From: Alteribacillus sp. YIM 98480
GTDB taxonomy: Bacteria > Bacillota > Bacilli > Bacillales > Marinococcaceae
Reading direction: 5' to 3'
DNA length: 64,000 nt
Assembly (NCBI RefSeq): GCF_009765375.1
Contig: NZ_VTOK01000011.1
Coordinates: 1 to 64,000, forward strand
How positions within the stretch are numbered: position 1 is the stretch's first letter; each line of letters opens with the position of its first letter. Shown here one piece after another: positions 27,719 to 37,310 of this stretch. The notes under the pieces were generated by a model. The model did no database searches and was not told where the DNA came from. It saw only the letters and a list, made by a program, of their open reading frames with translations. The translations under genes were made by a program, and so were the position numbers.

Positions 27719-28753
27719 ATGTCTTATATTAGAACAGGATTGATAGGTTTTGGCTTTTCCGGGGCTACCTTTCATGCTCCTGTAATTGATACTGTAAAAA
27801 ATGTAGAAATTACTCACGTTGCCTCTTCTAATCCTGGCAAAGTAAAAGACCAGCTTCCGAACGCTGAAGTAATCAGCAGTGCAGAGGACGTGTGCCGGCA
27901 TTCTGAACTAGATGCTGTGATTATAACTACGCCAAATACTACTCATTACCAACTGGCAAAAGAAGCACTAGAGCACAACAAGCATGTTGTGTTGGAAAAA
28001 CCATTTGTACCAAACTTACAAGAAGCAGAAGAACTGATTGTCATTGCCGAAGAGAGAGGACTTCTTCTAAGCGTCTACCATAATCGACGCTGGGACAATG
28101 ATTTTCTAACATTAAAAGAATGTATGGAAAACGGAGAACTTGGAGGCGTACATACATACGAAGCGGTCTGGAACCGTTTCCGGCCTGAAGTAAGAGATAG
28201 ATGGAGGGAACAGAATCTTCCTGGTTCAGGAACTTGGTATGACCTTGGTTCCCACTTGGTTGATCAGGCTCTTTTGTTATTCGGAGAACCTGAGACAATT
28301 TTCGGAGATATTCAGGTGCAGCGTGAAAACGGAAAAACAGCAGACTATTTTCACGTTATTTTAGGATATGAAAAAAAGCGTGTCATCCTTCGTTCGGGAT
28401 CCGTGGCGATTGGCGACAGCCCCCGTTATATTGTTCATGGCACAAAAGGAAGTTTCGTTAAGTATGGACTGGATTCCCAGGAAGATATGTTGAAGATTGG
28501 TGGAAAACCTGGAGATAAAGGATGGGGAGAAGATTTAAAAGATAATCAGGCCATCCTGACAGATGAAAATGGAAATAGAAACATACCAAGTGTAAAAGGA
28601 GCATACGAACAATACTATATCAAATTTCGTGATGCTATTTTAGAAGGGCATCAACCACCTGTAACTGCACATGAAGCGGCCCGCGTTATTAAAGTTATAG
28701 AATTAGCGGAGAAAAGCAGTCAAAACCACACTGTTGTATCCTTTCGCTCCTAA
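27719..28753 (+). CDS. Gfo/Idh/MocA-family oxidoreductase
   Basis: The 344-residue protein has an N-terminal Rossmann fold (GLIGFGFSGATFHAPVI) and the family EKPF motif (HVVLEKPFVP). The C-terminal substrate domain includes GTWYDLGSHLVDQALLLFGEP, whose aspartate and histidine lie in the catalytic region. It resembles the YvaA/scyllo-inositol or YulF-type dehydrogenases of Bacillus; the sugar or inositol substrate cannot be fixed from sequence. It is monocistronic, with a terminator at 28892. Confidence 0.88.
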   Translation: MSYIRTGLIGFGFSGATFHAPVIDTVKNVEITHVASSNPGKVKDQLPNAEVISSAEDVCRHSELDAVIITTPNTTHYQLAKEALEHNKHVVLEKPFVPNLQEAEELIVIAEERGLLLSVYHNRRWDNDFLTLKECMENGELGGVHTYEAVWNRFRPEVRDRWREQNLPGSGTWYDLGSHLVDQALLLFGEPETIFGDIQVQRENGKTADYFHVILGYEKKRVILRSGSVAIGDSPRYIVHGTKGSFVKYGLDSQEDMLKIGGKPGDKGWGEDLKDNQAILTDENGNRNIPSVKGAYEQYYIKFRDAILEGHQPPVTAHEAARVIKVIELAEKSSQNHTVVSFRS

Positions 28754-28891
28754 TATTTTGTTGCAAACATACATTGCGAAAGGGTTTAATATGTTCTCTA
28801 TTTCTGTTTGTTTCTAGACCGAACGTTATTTGAAGTTAAGATGGTTTTCCATCTCAAGCAGCAGGGTTCTTCACTCTTGTTAGAATTAGAA

Positions 28892-28933
28892 AAACCACAG
28901 TTTTCACCAGTCTCATGGTGGAAGCCGTGGTTT
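28892..28933. terminator. Bidirectional terminator between the oxidoreductase and thiE
   Basis: AAACCACAG and CCGTGGTTT form the outer stem, extended by TTTTCACCA/TGGTGGAA, around a short loop. It is flanked by A and T runs and lies between convergent genes. Confidence 0.85.
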
Positions 28934-28958
28934 AATTCTGTTCACCGATAACGTATTA

Positions 28959-29600
28959 TCAGTACCTTTTGGTTAACCTGTCTTTTAATGTGCTGGCTGC
29001 TTTTTCTGGATCATCAGCCTGGCTGATAGCAGATATAAAGGAAACCCCGTCCGCACCTGCCTCTATTACTTCAACAGCATTGGTTTCATTGATGCCGCCA
29101 ATGCCGACGATTGGCATCTGTATACCTTGTTTTCTCAATGACCGTATGCCGCCGGGCCCAATAGGTAATTCAGCATCCTCTTTAGTTGTGGTCTTAAACA
29201 TCGGCCCGGTTCCAATATAATCAGCCCCTTGGCTTTCTGCCTCTTTCGCTTCTTCTACTGTCTTAGCAGATACTCCAATAAGCATAGAAGATGGACATTT
29301 CTTCTTTAGTTCTTGGATAGACTCATCATCTTGTCCCACGTGAATACCATCTGCACGTAATGAAATAGCAAGTTCTGTATCATCATTTACAATAAACGGT
29401 ATTTTGTGTTCGCGGCAGATGGATTGCAGTTCTCCAGCCATTTTTTCTTTTTCCTTCCCCTCTAATGCCCCGGAGCCTTTTTCTCTAAATTGAAAGCATG
29501 TAATACCTCCGTTGATTGCTTTTTTCAAAACTTGCGAAGGGGGTTGTGATGTATTATTACTTCCCATAATAAAATAAAGCAAAAGAGTTTCTTTATTCAT
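28959..29600 (-). CDS. thiE: Thiamine-phosphate synthase
   Basis: The 213-residue TIM-barrel enzyme couples HMP-PP and thiazole phosphate. Visible motifs are CFQFREKGSG, VNDDTELAISLRADGIHVGQDD, YIGTGPMFKTTTKEDA (the pyrophosphate/THZ-P loop) and IVGIGGINETNAVEVIEAGADGVSFISAI. Its ATG lies within the last codons of thiM (8-bp overlap), so the two are translationally coupled. It is the last gene of the riboswitch-controlled thiD-thiM-thiE operon. Confidence 0.96.
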   Translation of the reverse strand: MNKETLLLYFIMGSNNTSQPPSQVLKKAINGGITCFQFREKGSGALEGKEKEKMAGELQSICREHKIPFIVNDDTELAISLRADGIHVGQDDESIQELKKKCPSSMLIGVSAKTVEEAKEAESQGADYIGTGPMFKTTTKEDAELPIGPGGIRSLRKQGIQMPIVGIGGINETNAVEVIEAGADGVSFISAISQADDPEKAASTLKDRLTKRY

Positions 29601-30429
29601 GAGTTGAACCCCCGCGATCTAATATTTCTTTTTCAATATGCAGTTGTTGTTTAAAATCCATTTCTCCAACGTGGTAAAGGGCATTAAGCAATTCGATCTG
29701 AAAGGTCCCAGGACCTTGCATTGATGCAAATCCTTCTGCTCTTTCTGCTGCAACCCCATAATAACCTAATGCAGCAGCAGCTCCTGAGGCGGTTTTTTCT
29801 GTTACAGTAAGAAAGGCTGCGATGACCGCGCTAGCTAGACATCCAGTGCCTGTAATCCTTGTCAGCATGGAATGGCCATTATTAATTGAGTATAAACAGC
29901 TGTTATCAGCTACAGCATCTTTGGCTCCTGTCACTGCTACAGCAATATTTAGGGTCTTGGCCGCATGAGAGGCGATAGCTTCCATATTTTTTTCTCTACC
30001 TGAAGCATCAACACCCCGAATATCACTCTCTAAACCTGCTATCGCAGACACTTCCGCCGCATTTCCTCTGAGCAGCATAATATTTAGCTGCTCTAGAAGC
30101 TTACGAGCCGTTTCTGTTCTGTAAGCCGTTGCTCCAGCTCCTACAGGGTCAAGCACAATGGGGATTCCTTTTTTATTTGCGGCCTTTCCTGCCAGCATCA
30201 TTGCTTCTATTTGTGTCTCATTTAAGGTGCCAATGTTCAATACGAGCGCATCCGCAGCTGAAGCCATATCAGCTGCTTCCTGTACAGCATTCGCCATTAC
30301 GGGCGCAGCACCCATAGATAGAATGCCGTTTGCAGTAAAATTGGTAACAACTACGTTTGTAATGTTATGAATTAATGGTTTTTGCTCTCTTACTTGTTCT
30401 AAAAGTTTACTTGCTTCTTTACTTCTCAC
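29593..30429 (-). CDS. thiM: Hydroxyethylthiazole kinase
   Basis: The 278-residue ribokinase-like enzyme phosphorylates salvaged thiazole alcohol. It shows the N-terminal PLIHNITNVVVTNFTANGILSMGAAPVMA block, ALVLNIGTL, PIVLDPVGAGAT, LLRGNAAEVSAIAG and the anion-hole ITGTGCLASAV, with the catalytic Cys of GTGC present. Translation starts at GTG after GGAGGAGC. It lies 12 bp downstream of thiD and overlaps thiE. Confidence 0.96.
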   Translation of the reverse strand: MRSKEASKLLEQVREQKPLIHNITNVVVTNFTANGILSMGAAPVMANAVQEAADMASAADALVLNIGTLNETQIEAMMLAGKAANKKGIPIVLDPVGAGATAYRTETARKLLEQLNIMLLRGNAAEVSAIAGLESDIRGVDASGREKNMEAIASHAAKTLNIAVAVTGAKDAVADNSCLYSINNGHSMLTRITGTGCLASAVIAAFLTVTEKTASGAAAALGYYGVAAERAEGFASMQGPGTFQIELLNALYHVGEMDFKQQLHIEKEILDRGGSTHE

Positions 30430-30441
30430 GCCAGCTCCTCC

Positions 30442-31254
30442 TTAAACTAAAATATCATCCTTTTTTAATCGAGAAGCCCAATGGTTTACGGGTCCGTTTC
30501 CTTTACCAATACCTAGCGTATCGTGAATGGCTTGAGAAATAAACGTTTTACTGTTTGTAACAGCTTCTTTAATAGTGTTTCCTCTTGCCAAGTAAGCTGC
30601 AATAGAAGCGGAAAGACTGCATCCTGTACCATGAGTATGATTTGTATCAGTTCGAGGAGCTGTTAAATAATCGATTTGCCTATCAACATATAAAATATCG
30701 GTGGCATCACCTGTAAAATGTCCTCCTTTAACCACTGCAGCTGACGCACCCATTTCATCTACAAGCATTTTAGCTGCTTGTTCCGCTTCTTCCTGGGTTT
30801 TAATGCTTAACCCTGTAAGTGTTTCAGCTTCTGCTATGTTAGGTGTCACCACGTGGGCAAGAGGCATTAAACGATTTTTCATTAACGATGTTGATTCTTG
30901 TTCTATTAATGAGTCACCGCTTGTTGCCACCATAACCGGGTCGATTACAAGGGGGATATCTTCCCCGTCTAACAAATCTGCCACTTTCTCAATCATTTCT
31001 GGAGTAGCAATCATACCCGTTTTCACGGCATTTGGGCGAATATCTTCTAAAACTGCTTTCATTTGTTTTTCCACCATTTCAAGCGGAACATGCCAAACAT
31101 CTTGAACTCCTTTTGTATTTTGAGCTACAACTGAAGTGACCACGGCCATTCCATAGGCTTTGCATTCCTGAAACGTTTTTAAATCAGCATGTATTCCTGC
31201 TCCGCCGGTTGGATCTGTCCCAGCAATTGATAAAGCACTTGGTACTCTTCTCAT
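30442..31254 (-). CDS. thiD: Hydroxymethylpyrimidine (phosphate) kinase
   Basis: The 270-residue ribokinase-like enzyme phosphorylates HMP and HMP-P. Motifs include SIAGTDPTGGAGIHADLKTF, TSVVAQNTKGVQ, AVKTGMIATPEMIE, LVIDPVMVATSGDSLI and the HGTGCSLSASIAAYLARG catalytic loop. Pyridoxal kinase (PdxK) is a close paralogue, but the riboswitch context supports ThiD. The start follows GAGGAGG. It is the first gene of the operon; about 300 bp of leader including a family-2 repeat separates it from the aptamer. Confidence 0.94.
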   Translation of the reverse strand: MRRVPSALSIAGTDPTGGAGIHADLKTFQECKAYGMAVVTSVVAQNTKGVQDVWHVPLEMVEKQMKAVLEDIRPNAVKTGMIATPEMIEKVADLLDGEDIPLVIDPVMVATSGDSLIEQESTSLMKNRLMPLAHVVTPNIAEAETLTGLSIKTQEEAEQAAKMLVDEMGASAAVVKGGHFTGDATDILYVDRQIDYLTAPRTDTNHTHGTGCSLSASIAAYLARGNTIKEAVTNSKTFISQAIHDTLGIGKGNGPVNHWASRLKKDDILV

Positions 31255-31411
31255 ATTATTACCTCCTCATCAAGTTGAAAAACTTAGCTTGTCTATATTT
31301 GTAAAAGAAAACTGCCAAAACCCCTCAGCCAGTGACAGCGCGGCAGCAATTGCACGTGTGCCGTTGATTTCTTATTCTTTATCCCATCATCACTTTTACA
31401 ATAGTGTTAGT

Positions 31412-31507
31412 ATTACTCGGCTTGCGGCCAAGTCCGAATCGCAGAAGCCTCAGTCTTTTACTGGTACTTTATTCCATTAGCAAAGTTAAACTTTCCGATA
31501 GTATAAA
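31412..31507. repeat. Dispersed repeat, family 2, in the thiD leader
   Basis: Shows CTCGGCTTGCGGCCAAGTCC, a diverged GCAGAAGCCTCAGTCTTTTA segment, then CCATTAGCAAAGTTAAAC. It lies between the riboswitch terminator and the thiD start, so it is transcribed in the leader whenever the riboswitch allows read-through. Confidence 0.75.
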
Positions 31508-31508
31508 A

Positions 31509-31532
31509 ACCGCTCTCCGAAAAGAGAGCGGT
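31509..31532 (-). terminator. Riboswitch-controlled terminator, thiDME operon
   Basis: ACCGCTCTC and GAGAGCGGT pair perfectly around a short loop, and on the minus strand a T-rich run follows. It lies about 30 bp beyond the TPP aptamer, the expected place for the expression platform. Confidence 0.85.
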
Positions 31533-31559
31533 CGACATATTAATACCATATTACAAGTC

Positions 31560-31658
31560 TTCGCTCCACTTTCCTACGATGGTATTACCCATATCAGGTT
31601 CAAAGGGACCGATGCTTCGCATTGCATCATCTCAGCTATCACAGCGCCCCTAGTGGAT
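31560..31658 (-). promoter_or_regulatory. TPP riboswitch of the thiD-thiM-thiE operon
   Basis: On the minus strand the aptamer reads CCACTAGGGGCG, then GCTGAGATGATGC, TTTGAACCTGATATGGGT and GTAGGAAAGTGGAGCG, all canonical thi-box blocks. The P3 stem carries a short extension. The promoter should lie near 31660-31720. Confidence 0.95.
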
Positions 31659-31726
31659 CATTTGTTTTAAGTTATTTCCATGTTACTTGACAGCGATAAC
31701 AGTGTCAAATAACAGCTTCTACTTTG

Positions 31727-34700
31727 TTACTCATTATTTTTGTCTCTATCTTCTTTGTTTTCTTGCTCTTCCTCGTTGGACTTTCCTTTGGAGTGTTGAA
31801 GAATACGTTCTAACAGGTAAATAATATCATCTTTTGATAAATGTTCATTTTGATTTGTATTGCGAATGTTTTTATCTGATCCTGCTTCATTATAGGTACT
31901 TTCTGGAAGCGCATTTTCTTCTTGTGCAGCACTTTCCTGATAATAGCGTCTAAGTTCATAAGAATATATAACCCTGCCTTCAGGCGTCACATATCGTTTA
32001 TTCATATTTCTTGTCTCTTTATCAAAGAAACTGTACACCACAGGAATGACAAACAATGTAAGGAATGTACTGCTGATAAGTCCTCCTATCACAGCAATCC
32101 CCATCGGCTGCTGAATTTCTGTACCTTCTCCAAGTCCAAGAGCTAACGGAACAACCCCTAAAATTGTAGTAACAGCAGTCATTAAAATAGGGCGAGTACG
32201 CTGTTTTACCCCTTCAATAATGGCTTCTCTTGCAGGCATACCTTTTTCTTTCATTTGGTTAATATAATCAACCAGCACGATCGCATTGTTCACCACAATA
32301 CCAGCAAGTACGATTAAACCGATAAAGACCGTTACACTAAGCGGCGTCTGTGTAATAGTAAGGGCAAGCATTACCCCTATCACGACAAGCGGCACGCTGA
32401 ACATAACGACAAACGGATATTTAAAGGATTCAAATTGACCTGCCATCACCAGATAGATAAATAAAAGTGCTAAAAGAAAAGCAAATACTAGACTGTCAAT
32501 TGCATCGTCAAGCAATTCTTGCTCCCCAGAAAAAGCGTAGCTGGTGCTGTCTGCTAAATCAGCATCCTCAATAATGTCTTCAATTAACATTGACATGTCA
32601 TTTAAATTCGTATCACTGCTGTAAGTTACTGTAAACTCTACACTTCGCTCCTGATCCAATCGGTTAATGACAGCCGGGCCTTCTCCCTCTTCGATCGTAG
32701 CCAAATCATCAAGCGCAATGTATTCTCCCTCCCCATTAGGAATAAGAAGGTTTTCTAGATCTTCTTGATTCTCAAGAGACTCTTCAGAATACTTTACAAT
32801 CACATCATAGTTGTCATTACTGTCCGTTTGTATAGAAGTGGCTGTTTCTCCTCGTGTAACATTGTGAACAATGTCTGCGATTTGCGCTGGAACTAACCCG
32901 TTATCACGAGCTGCATCTTGATCTACACGAACTTGCATTTCAGGTGCTCTTTCATCAGCAGATGTTTCTACTTCTCTAACCTCATCCTCATCGTTTAAGT
33001 CATCTTCAATAGCTGTTACCGCTTCCTCTAGTTCCTCCGTGTTATTATCACTGACGGAAAAGACAACCGTATTTGCTTCACCGCCGCCAACTGCTGCCTG
33101 AGTCGATAACGAAATGTCAGCGTCAGCATCCACACTTGTAACTTCACTTTCAATTTCTTCGACAAAGTCGATGGTGCTTTGATCTCTATTTTCTAAATCG
33201 GTCATCGTTATAAACATTTGAGCTTCATGCGACCCGGAAGGCCCGCCCATTCCAGCCGATTCTTCGGAGGAACCGATAACGGACATGTAATCTGCTACAA
33301 CCGATTCATCGTCAAGTATATCTTCAATCTCTTCCATTACTTCTGTTGTCCTATCCAGATTCGTTCCGTAATCCATTTCGACATCTACTGTAAAATATCC
33401 ATCATCAGTTGCCGGTAAAAAGTTAATGCCTGTTGCTGTGAGACCAGCACCACCGCCGACCAGCAAAAGAAATGTAATAAATAAAGTAATAAACCGATGA
33501 CCTAACACCCATGTAATAGAGCGTTCTAATCCTTTTATAAAGGAAGAATTTTGTCTTTTTCGTTCCTTGTCTTCATCTGGAGGTGTGAGCATTCGGCTTG
33601 ACATCATTGGAACAACTGTTAAGGCGACCAGTAATGAAGCAAGTAAGCTGAATGCAACCGCAAGTGCAAATTCGGTGAAAATATTGCCAACAATACCACT
33701 GATAAACACAATAGGCAAGAAAACGGACACTGTCGTTAAAGTAGATGCAGTAATAGCTCCTCCTACTTCTTTAGTTCCTTCTGCCGCAGCTTGCCTGGAG
33801 GTTTTCCCCATGGATAAATGGCGGTATATATTTTCAATAACCACAATAGCGTTATCAACAAGCATCCCGATACCAAGAGCTAAACCACCTAGTGTCATAA
33901 GGTTTAAGCTGACATCCGTAAAATATAAGAAACCAAAAGTAACAATAACAGAAAAAGGTATCGCAATGCCTATGATAAGAGGTGTTTTCAAGTTTCTTAA
34001 GAAGAAAAACAGAACAACCATAGCAAACACGCCGCCAAGTATGAGTGCCATCGAAACACTATCTATAGATTCTTGAATAAATTCCCCTTCATCATAAAAA
34101 GAGATTGCCGTTAAATCTTCATATTCTTCTTCACCAAGCAATGATTCCATCTCTTCATTAAAAGCTTTCGAGACCTGTGCTGTATTAGCATCTGTCTCTT
34201 TCATAACCGTCATCTGTAAAGCAGGCTCCTGATTAGCTCTTGTAATAGCTGTTTGCTCAGCTGTCGTCAATTCAATTTCTGCCACGTCTGATAACAGAAG
34301 CTCTTCACCGTTTTGCGGATCGGCTCCTATCACTAGTTCTGATAAATCTTCTTCTCCAGCTAACGTATTTAACACACGCGTGGTTAAACTTCGATCTCCG
34401 GTTTCAATTGTTCCACCGGGAAGCGTAATATCATGAGATTGCACAACATTTACAATATCTTCTTGCGACAATTGATTACTTTCAAGTTCTTCTTGGTCCA
34501 GATTGATTTCAAATTGTTCCGTTACCTCTCCGGACGTATCAACGTTTGCGACTCCATCTATTCTTTCAAGTTCTGACTGAAACCCCTCTACGTCTCCCTG
34601 AAAATCTTGAATGTCCTGATTATCTGAAGTTATTGCCATTTGTGCCATGCCCATCATCGATGGATCAAACTTCAAAAAACTCGGGTCATTCGCGTCATCT

Positions 34701-35053
34701 GGAAGGACAGCTTGATTCATTGATGTAATAATATCCTGTTCCACTTCATCAATGGTAGAATCCCAAGAAAATTCCAGTAAAACGAGGGTCATCCCTTCTT
34801 CGGAAGTGGACGTCATATTGCTAAGTCCAGACAGTGTAGACAATTCTTCTTCTAATGGCTCTGTTACTTTATCTTCCACTTCTTCCGGGCTCGCTCCAGG
34901 ATAACTTGTGACCACGGCTCCTACCGGAGGGTTGATCTCAGGAAACAACTGAAGAGGCAGATTTGTTAATGACACTCCTCCTAATAAAATAAATAAAATC
35001 ATGCCTACTATCGTTAATTTTGGTCGTCTGATCGACAAATTTGTGAGCTTCAT
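31727..35053 (-). CDS. RND-family efflux transporter (SwrC/AcrB-like)
   Basis: The 1108-residue protein has two six-helix halves, each with a large extracytoplasmic loop. Helix 4 of the first half has GIGMLVDNAIVVIENI with the proton-relay aspartate; the second half has AGIVVNNAIVLVDYIN. The loops are unusually Asp/Glu-rich. After the last helix an 80-residue hydrophilic, charged tail follows (from MNKRYVTPEGRVIYSYELRRYY). No membrane-fusion partner is encoded next to it, as usual for Gram-positive SwrC-type pumps. Its start overlaps the stop of the marR gene upstream, so the regulator likely controls it. The substrate is unknown. Confidence 0.92.
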   Translation of the reverse strand: MKLTNLSIRRPKLTIVGMILFILLGGVSLTNLPLQLFPEINPPVGAVVTSYPGASPEEVEDKVTEPLEEELSTLSGLSNMTSTSEEGMTLVLLEFSWDSTIDEVEQDIITSMNQAVLPDDANDPSFLKFDPSMMGMAQMAITSDNQDIQDFQGDVEGFQSELERIDGVANVDTSGEVTEQFEINLDQEELESNQLSQEDIVNVVQSHDITLPGGTIETGDRSLTTRVLNTLAGEEDLSELVIGADPQNGEELLLSDVAEIELTTAEQTAITRANQEPALQMTVMKETDANTAQVSKAFNEEMESLLGEEEYEDLTAISFYDEGEFIQESIDSVSMALILGGVFAMVVLFFFLRNLKTPLIIGIAIPFSVIVTFGFLYFTDVSLNLMTLGGLALGIGMLVDNAIVVIENIYRHLSMGKTSRQAAAEGTKEVGGAITASTLTTVSVFLPIVFISGIVGNIFTEFALAVAFSLLASLLVALTVVPMMSSRMLTPPDEDKERKRQNSSFIKGLERSITWVLGHRFITLFITFLLLVGGGAGLTATGINFLPATDDGYFTVDVEMDYGTNLDRTTEVMEEIEDILDDESVVADYMSVIGSSEESAGMGGPSGSHEAQMFITMTDLENRDQSTIDFVEEIESEVTSVDADADISLSTQAAVGGGEANTVVFSVSDNNTEELEEAVTAIEDDLNDEDEVREVETSADERAPEMQVRVDQDAARDNGLVPAQIADIVHNVTRGETATSIQTDSNDNYDVIVKYSEESLENQEDLENLLIPNGEGEYIALDDLATIEEGEGPAVINRLDQERSVEFTVTYSSDTNLNDMSMLIEDIIEDADLADSTSYAFSGEQELLDDAIDSLVFAFLLALLFIYLVMAGQFESFKYPFVVMFSVPLVVIGVMLALTITQTPLSVTVFIGLIVLAGIVVNNAIVLVDYINQMKEKGMPAREAIIEGVKQRTRPILMTAVTTILGVVPLALGLGEGTEIQQPMGIAVIGGLISSTFLTLFVIPVVYSFFDKETRNMNKRYVTPEGRVIYSYELRRYYQESAAQEENALPESTYNEAGSDKNIRNTNQNEHLSKDDIIYLLERILQHSKGKSNEEEQENKEDRDKNNE

Positions 35054-35493
35054 TCAGCTGCCTCCCTTTCCGACTCTACAACTTCTTTAATTCTTACAGC
35101 AATTTGCTGGAATGAAACTAGATCATTATAAGATAACTTGATAAGATATTTTGAATAAATTTTATTTGTGGTTTCCGTCATTTTCCTAAGTATTTTTTCT
35201 CCTTCCACTCCTAGTTTGACAAAAGTCTGCCGCCTTTTCCCGGGATCTAATTCCCTTACGATATACCTTTCTTTTTCCATTTTTGATAACATCTGACTTA
35301 CCGAACTAGGGGAGATATGAAGCAGGTCTGCGAGATCTTTTACGTATAGTGTTTTATATTTAGAAATAAGTATGATAACAAAGCGGTAACGCTCAGGTAT
35401 TTCTTGATAAACGCCTCCAAATTCTTCGTGAATGTTTAAAGATAAATCAAATAAAGCATTACTAATCGACTTTAATAATTCTTCTTTTTCCAT
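35050..35493 (-). CDS. MarR-family regulator of the RND pump
   Basis: The 147-residue winged-helix protein has the MarR DNA-binding core LYVKDLADLLHISPSSVSQMLSKMEKERYIVRELDPGKRRQTFVKL, with the usual D-x-R-x wing. GGAGGGGGG precedes its ATG. The coding sequence overlaps the RND gene by 4 bp, giving translational coupling and strongly implying local autoregulation with the pump. Confidence 0.92.
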   Translation of the reverse strand: MEKEELLKSISNALFDLSLNIHEEFGGVYQEIPERYRFVIILISKYKTLYVKDLADLLHISPSSVSQMLSKMEKERYIVRELDPGKRRQTFVKLGVEGEKILRKMTETTNKIYSKYLIKLSYNDLVSFQQIAVRIKEVVESEREAAE

Positions 35494-35556
35494 CCCATCC
35501 CCCCTCCTTTTTCATTATACTTTATAAACATTTTACAAAACGAAACTATTTAGAAA

Positions 35557-35580
35557 CTTAACTATTTAACAATTTAACTC
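35557..35580. promoter_or_regulatory. Candidate MarR operator
   Basis: CTTAACTATTTAACAATTTAACTC contains repeated TTAA-centred half-sites, and ACTATTTA also occurs 16 bp to the left. It lies 65-90 bp upstream of the first marR, where its promoter should be. No experimental motif is available to me for this regulator. Confidence 0.4.
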
Positions 35581-35680
35581 AACAACAAAAGACCGTCAAG
35601 TGCTGGAGGTTTTGTTCACTTTATTTTCATATTCATAAAAACAAAGTGCTGTTGTTAAAATTATTAATTCTTAACGTAAG

Positions 35681-35714
35681 AAAAGCTCCTTCCACCTTTT
35701 AAGGAAGCAGCTTT
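35681..35714 (-). terminator. Terminator after the second marR gene
   Basis: AAGCTCCTTCC and GGAAGCAGCTT form an 11-bp stem with one mismatch, followed by T-rich sequence on the minus strand, about 10 bp past the stop codon. Confidence 0.75.
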
Positions 35715-35724
35715 CCAAAGATTT

Positions 35725-36189
35725 TTATTCATTGTTTTCTTCACCGTGCTGAATAATGCCTTCAAGTTTAATAATGACATCTCTAACTTGTTTTAATTCT
35801 TCTAATTGAAGCTGGGAAATATACTCTTTAATAATAGTAGCTTCAAAAGCTTCAAATTGCTCTTTAAGTTCCTTGCCTGTTTCTCCAAGGGTCATTGTAA
35901 TTTCGCGGCGGTTTTGTTCATTAATAGAACGAATAAGCAAATTATCTTTTTCAAGTTTATTCATTGCCTGACTGATCGCACTCTTGGAAATTCCGAGCCG
36001 CTCTGACAACTCACTTAAAGTAATATTTTCGTTTCGAATGAATAAAATCATTATTGTTTCCTGGCGTGAAGTCAATTGCAGCTCACTTAAAAGCGGCATC
36101 TTCGGCTGTAAATATTTTGATATATTTTCAAGCGAATATATGGACTCTAAAAATACTTGTTTATAATCATCAATACTCAATGCATTCAT
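35725..36189 (-). CDS. MarR-family regulator (second)
   Basis: The 154-residue protein has a MarR winged helix: ENITLSELSERLGISKSAISQAMNKLEKDNLLIRSINEQNRREITMTLG. It is diverged from the neighbouring MarR (different wing sequence). It starts 35 bp after coaW on the same strand, so the two are probably co-transcribed. Its target is not evident; it has its own terminator and is separated from the RND operon. Confidence 0.9.
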   Translation of the reverse strand: MNALSIDDYKQVFLESIYSLENISKYLQPKMPLLSELQLTSRQETIMILFIRNENITLSELSERLGISKSAISQAMNKLEKDNLLIRSINEQNRREITMTLGETGKELKEQFEAFEATIIKEYISQLQLEELKQVRDVIIKLEGIIQHGEENNE

Positions 36190-36224
36190 CTCCTGCTCTA
36201 AAACCTTACTTTTATATAAAAAGT

Positions 36225-37067
36225 TTATAAAATTGCTTTTTTTAACCCTTTATTTAGAAAAGCCCCTATCGCACCACTGTATTCTCCATGTTCGAGAAAA
36301 AATGCTTTTTTTCCTCGTAATTCAGTGTAGCCTTTAATAATATCTTTCAGTGTGTCATGATGGGAAAAAGTCGATCCGATATACACTACCGAGTCTGTTT
36401 TTAATCTTTCGGCTGCTTGAACACTCATGGTGGTAATGGTTTCTCCGATCATACGAACGACCGCAGAAATATAATCTTCCTGCGAAAAAGATTGCTCTTT
36501 CATTCGGGAAACGTTACCAAAATTACTGGCGGTTAAATCCCCCGAAATTGGCGGTACTTCATGTGAATATATATCAGAAACTGTTACATTTAACTTTTCG
36601 CCTTTTCCTTTTTGACCTAATTTCAAAATTTCATCATAATCATCTTCTCCCGTTAACAAATAAGAAAGCCCGAGCAGTGTACCACCGCCCATACCGCTTC
36701 CGCCTATTCTTTCATACGAGTCACCGTTCACAAAATGAATAGATGTTCCTGTTCCAACATTCGTTACCATAAATCGAGATCCCGTTAGAGAAAGCAGACC
36801 TTTTTCTTCTAAAAGCCATCTTACCCCTTCACAAGTAGCCTCAAATTCATTTATTTTTTTTACAGGCAACGTTGATTTTTGGGTGAACAAACCTGCTTTT
36901 CCTCCCGTAATATGTATAACAGGGTTATTGAAACGACTATTAATCCAATGATCGACTTCTTTGATTTGAGTTGTAGGCATTTTTTTATATTCCCAATAAT
37001 CACCTGCCGTATATACTATTTTAGATAACGTTCCTCCAACGTCCACTCCTAGATATTCTCTGTTCAT
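36225..37067 (-). CDS. coaW: Type II pantothenate kinase
   Basis: The 280-residue ASKHA-fold kinase phosphorylates pantothenate in the first step of coenzyme A synthesis. It shows the phosphate-1 loop LGVDVGGTLSKIVYT, a TGGKAG segment, NVGTGTSIHFVNGDSYERIGGSGMGGGTLLGL, and late VVYIGSTFSHHDTL. This is the staphylococcal-type, acyl-CoA-insensitive PanK-II, found in many Bacillaceae alongside or instead of CoaX. It is first in a two-gene unit with marR. Confidence 0.93.
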   Translation of the reverse strand: MNREYLGVDVGGTLSKIVYTAGDYWEYKKMPTTQIKEVDHWINSRFNNPVIHITGGKAGLFTQKSTLPVKKINEFEATCEGVRWLLEEKGLLSLTGSRFMVTNVGTGTSIHFVNGDSYERIGGSGMGGGTLLGLSYLLTGEDDYDEILKLGQKGKGEKLNVTVSDIYSHEVPPISGDLTASNFGNVSRMKEQSFSQEDYISAVVRMIGETITTMSVQAAERLKTDSVVYIGSTFSHHDTLKDIIKGYTELRGKKAFFLEHGEYSGAIGAFLNKGLKKAIL

Positions 37068-37310
37068 CTAGTTGACGAACCCCTTTCTTCCCAAACGATA
37101 TATTATACTTTTATTTATAATGTCTTATACATGATTACTTCCTTTATTTTATACTATCTTACAAAGTAAATGATAGGTGGACAAATGAAAAGACTAAAAA
37201 TACCTTTTTTGTTATACTGAAAAAATCAGTATATTGATTAATCAGGGAAAAATTTGTCATGAATCATCTCTTGCTGGCCTTTTATTCATGACAGTTAGGC
37301 AGGGAACAAA

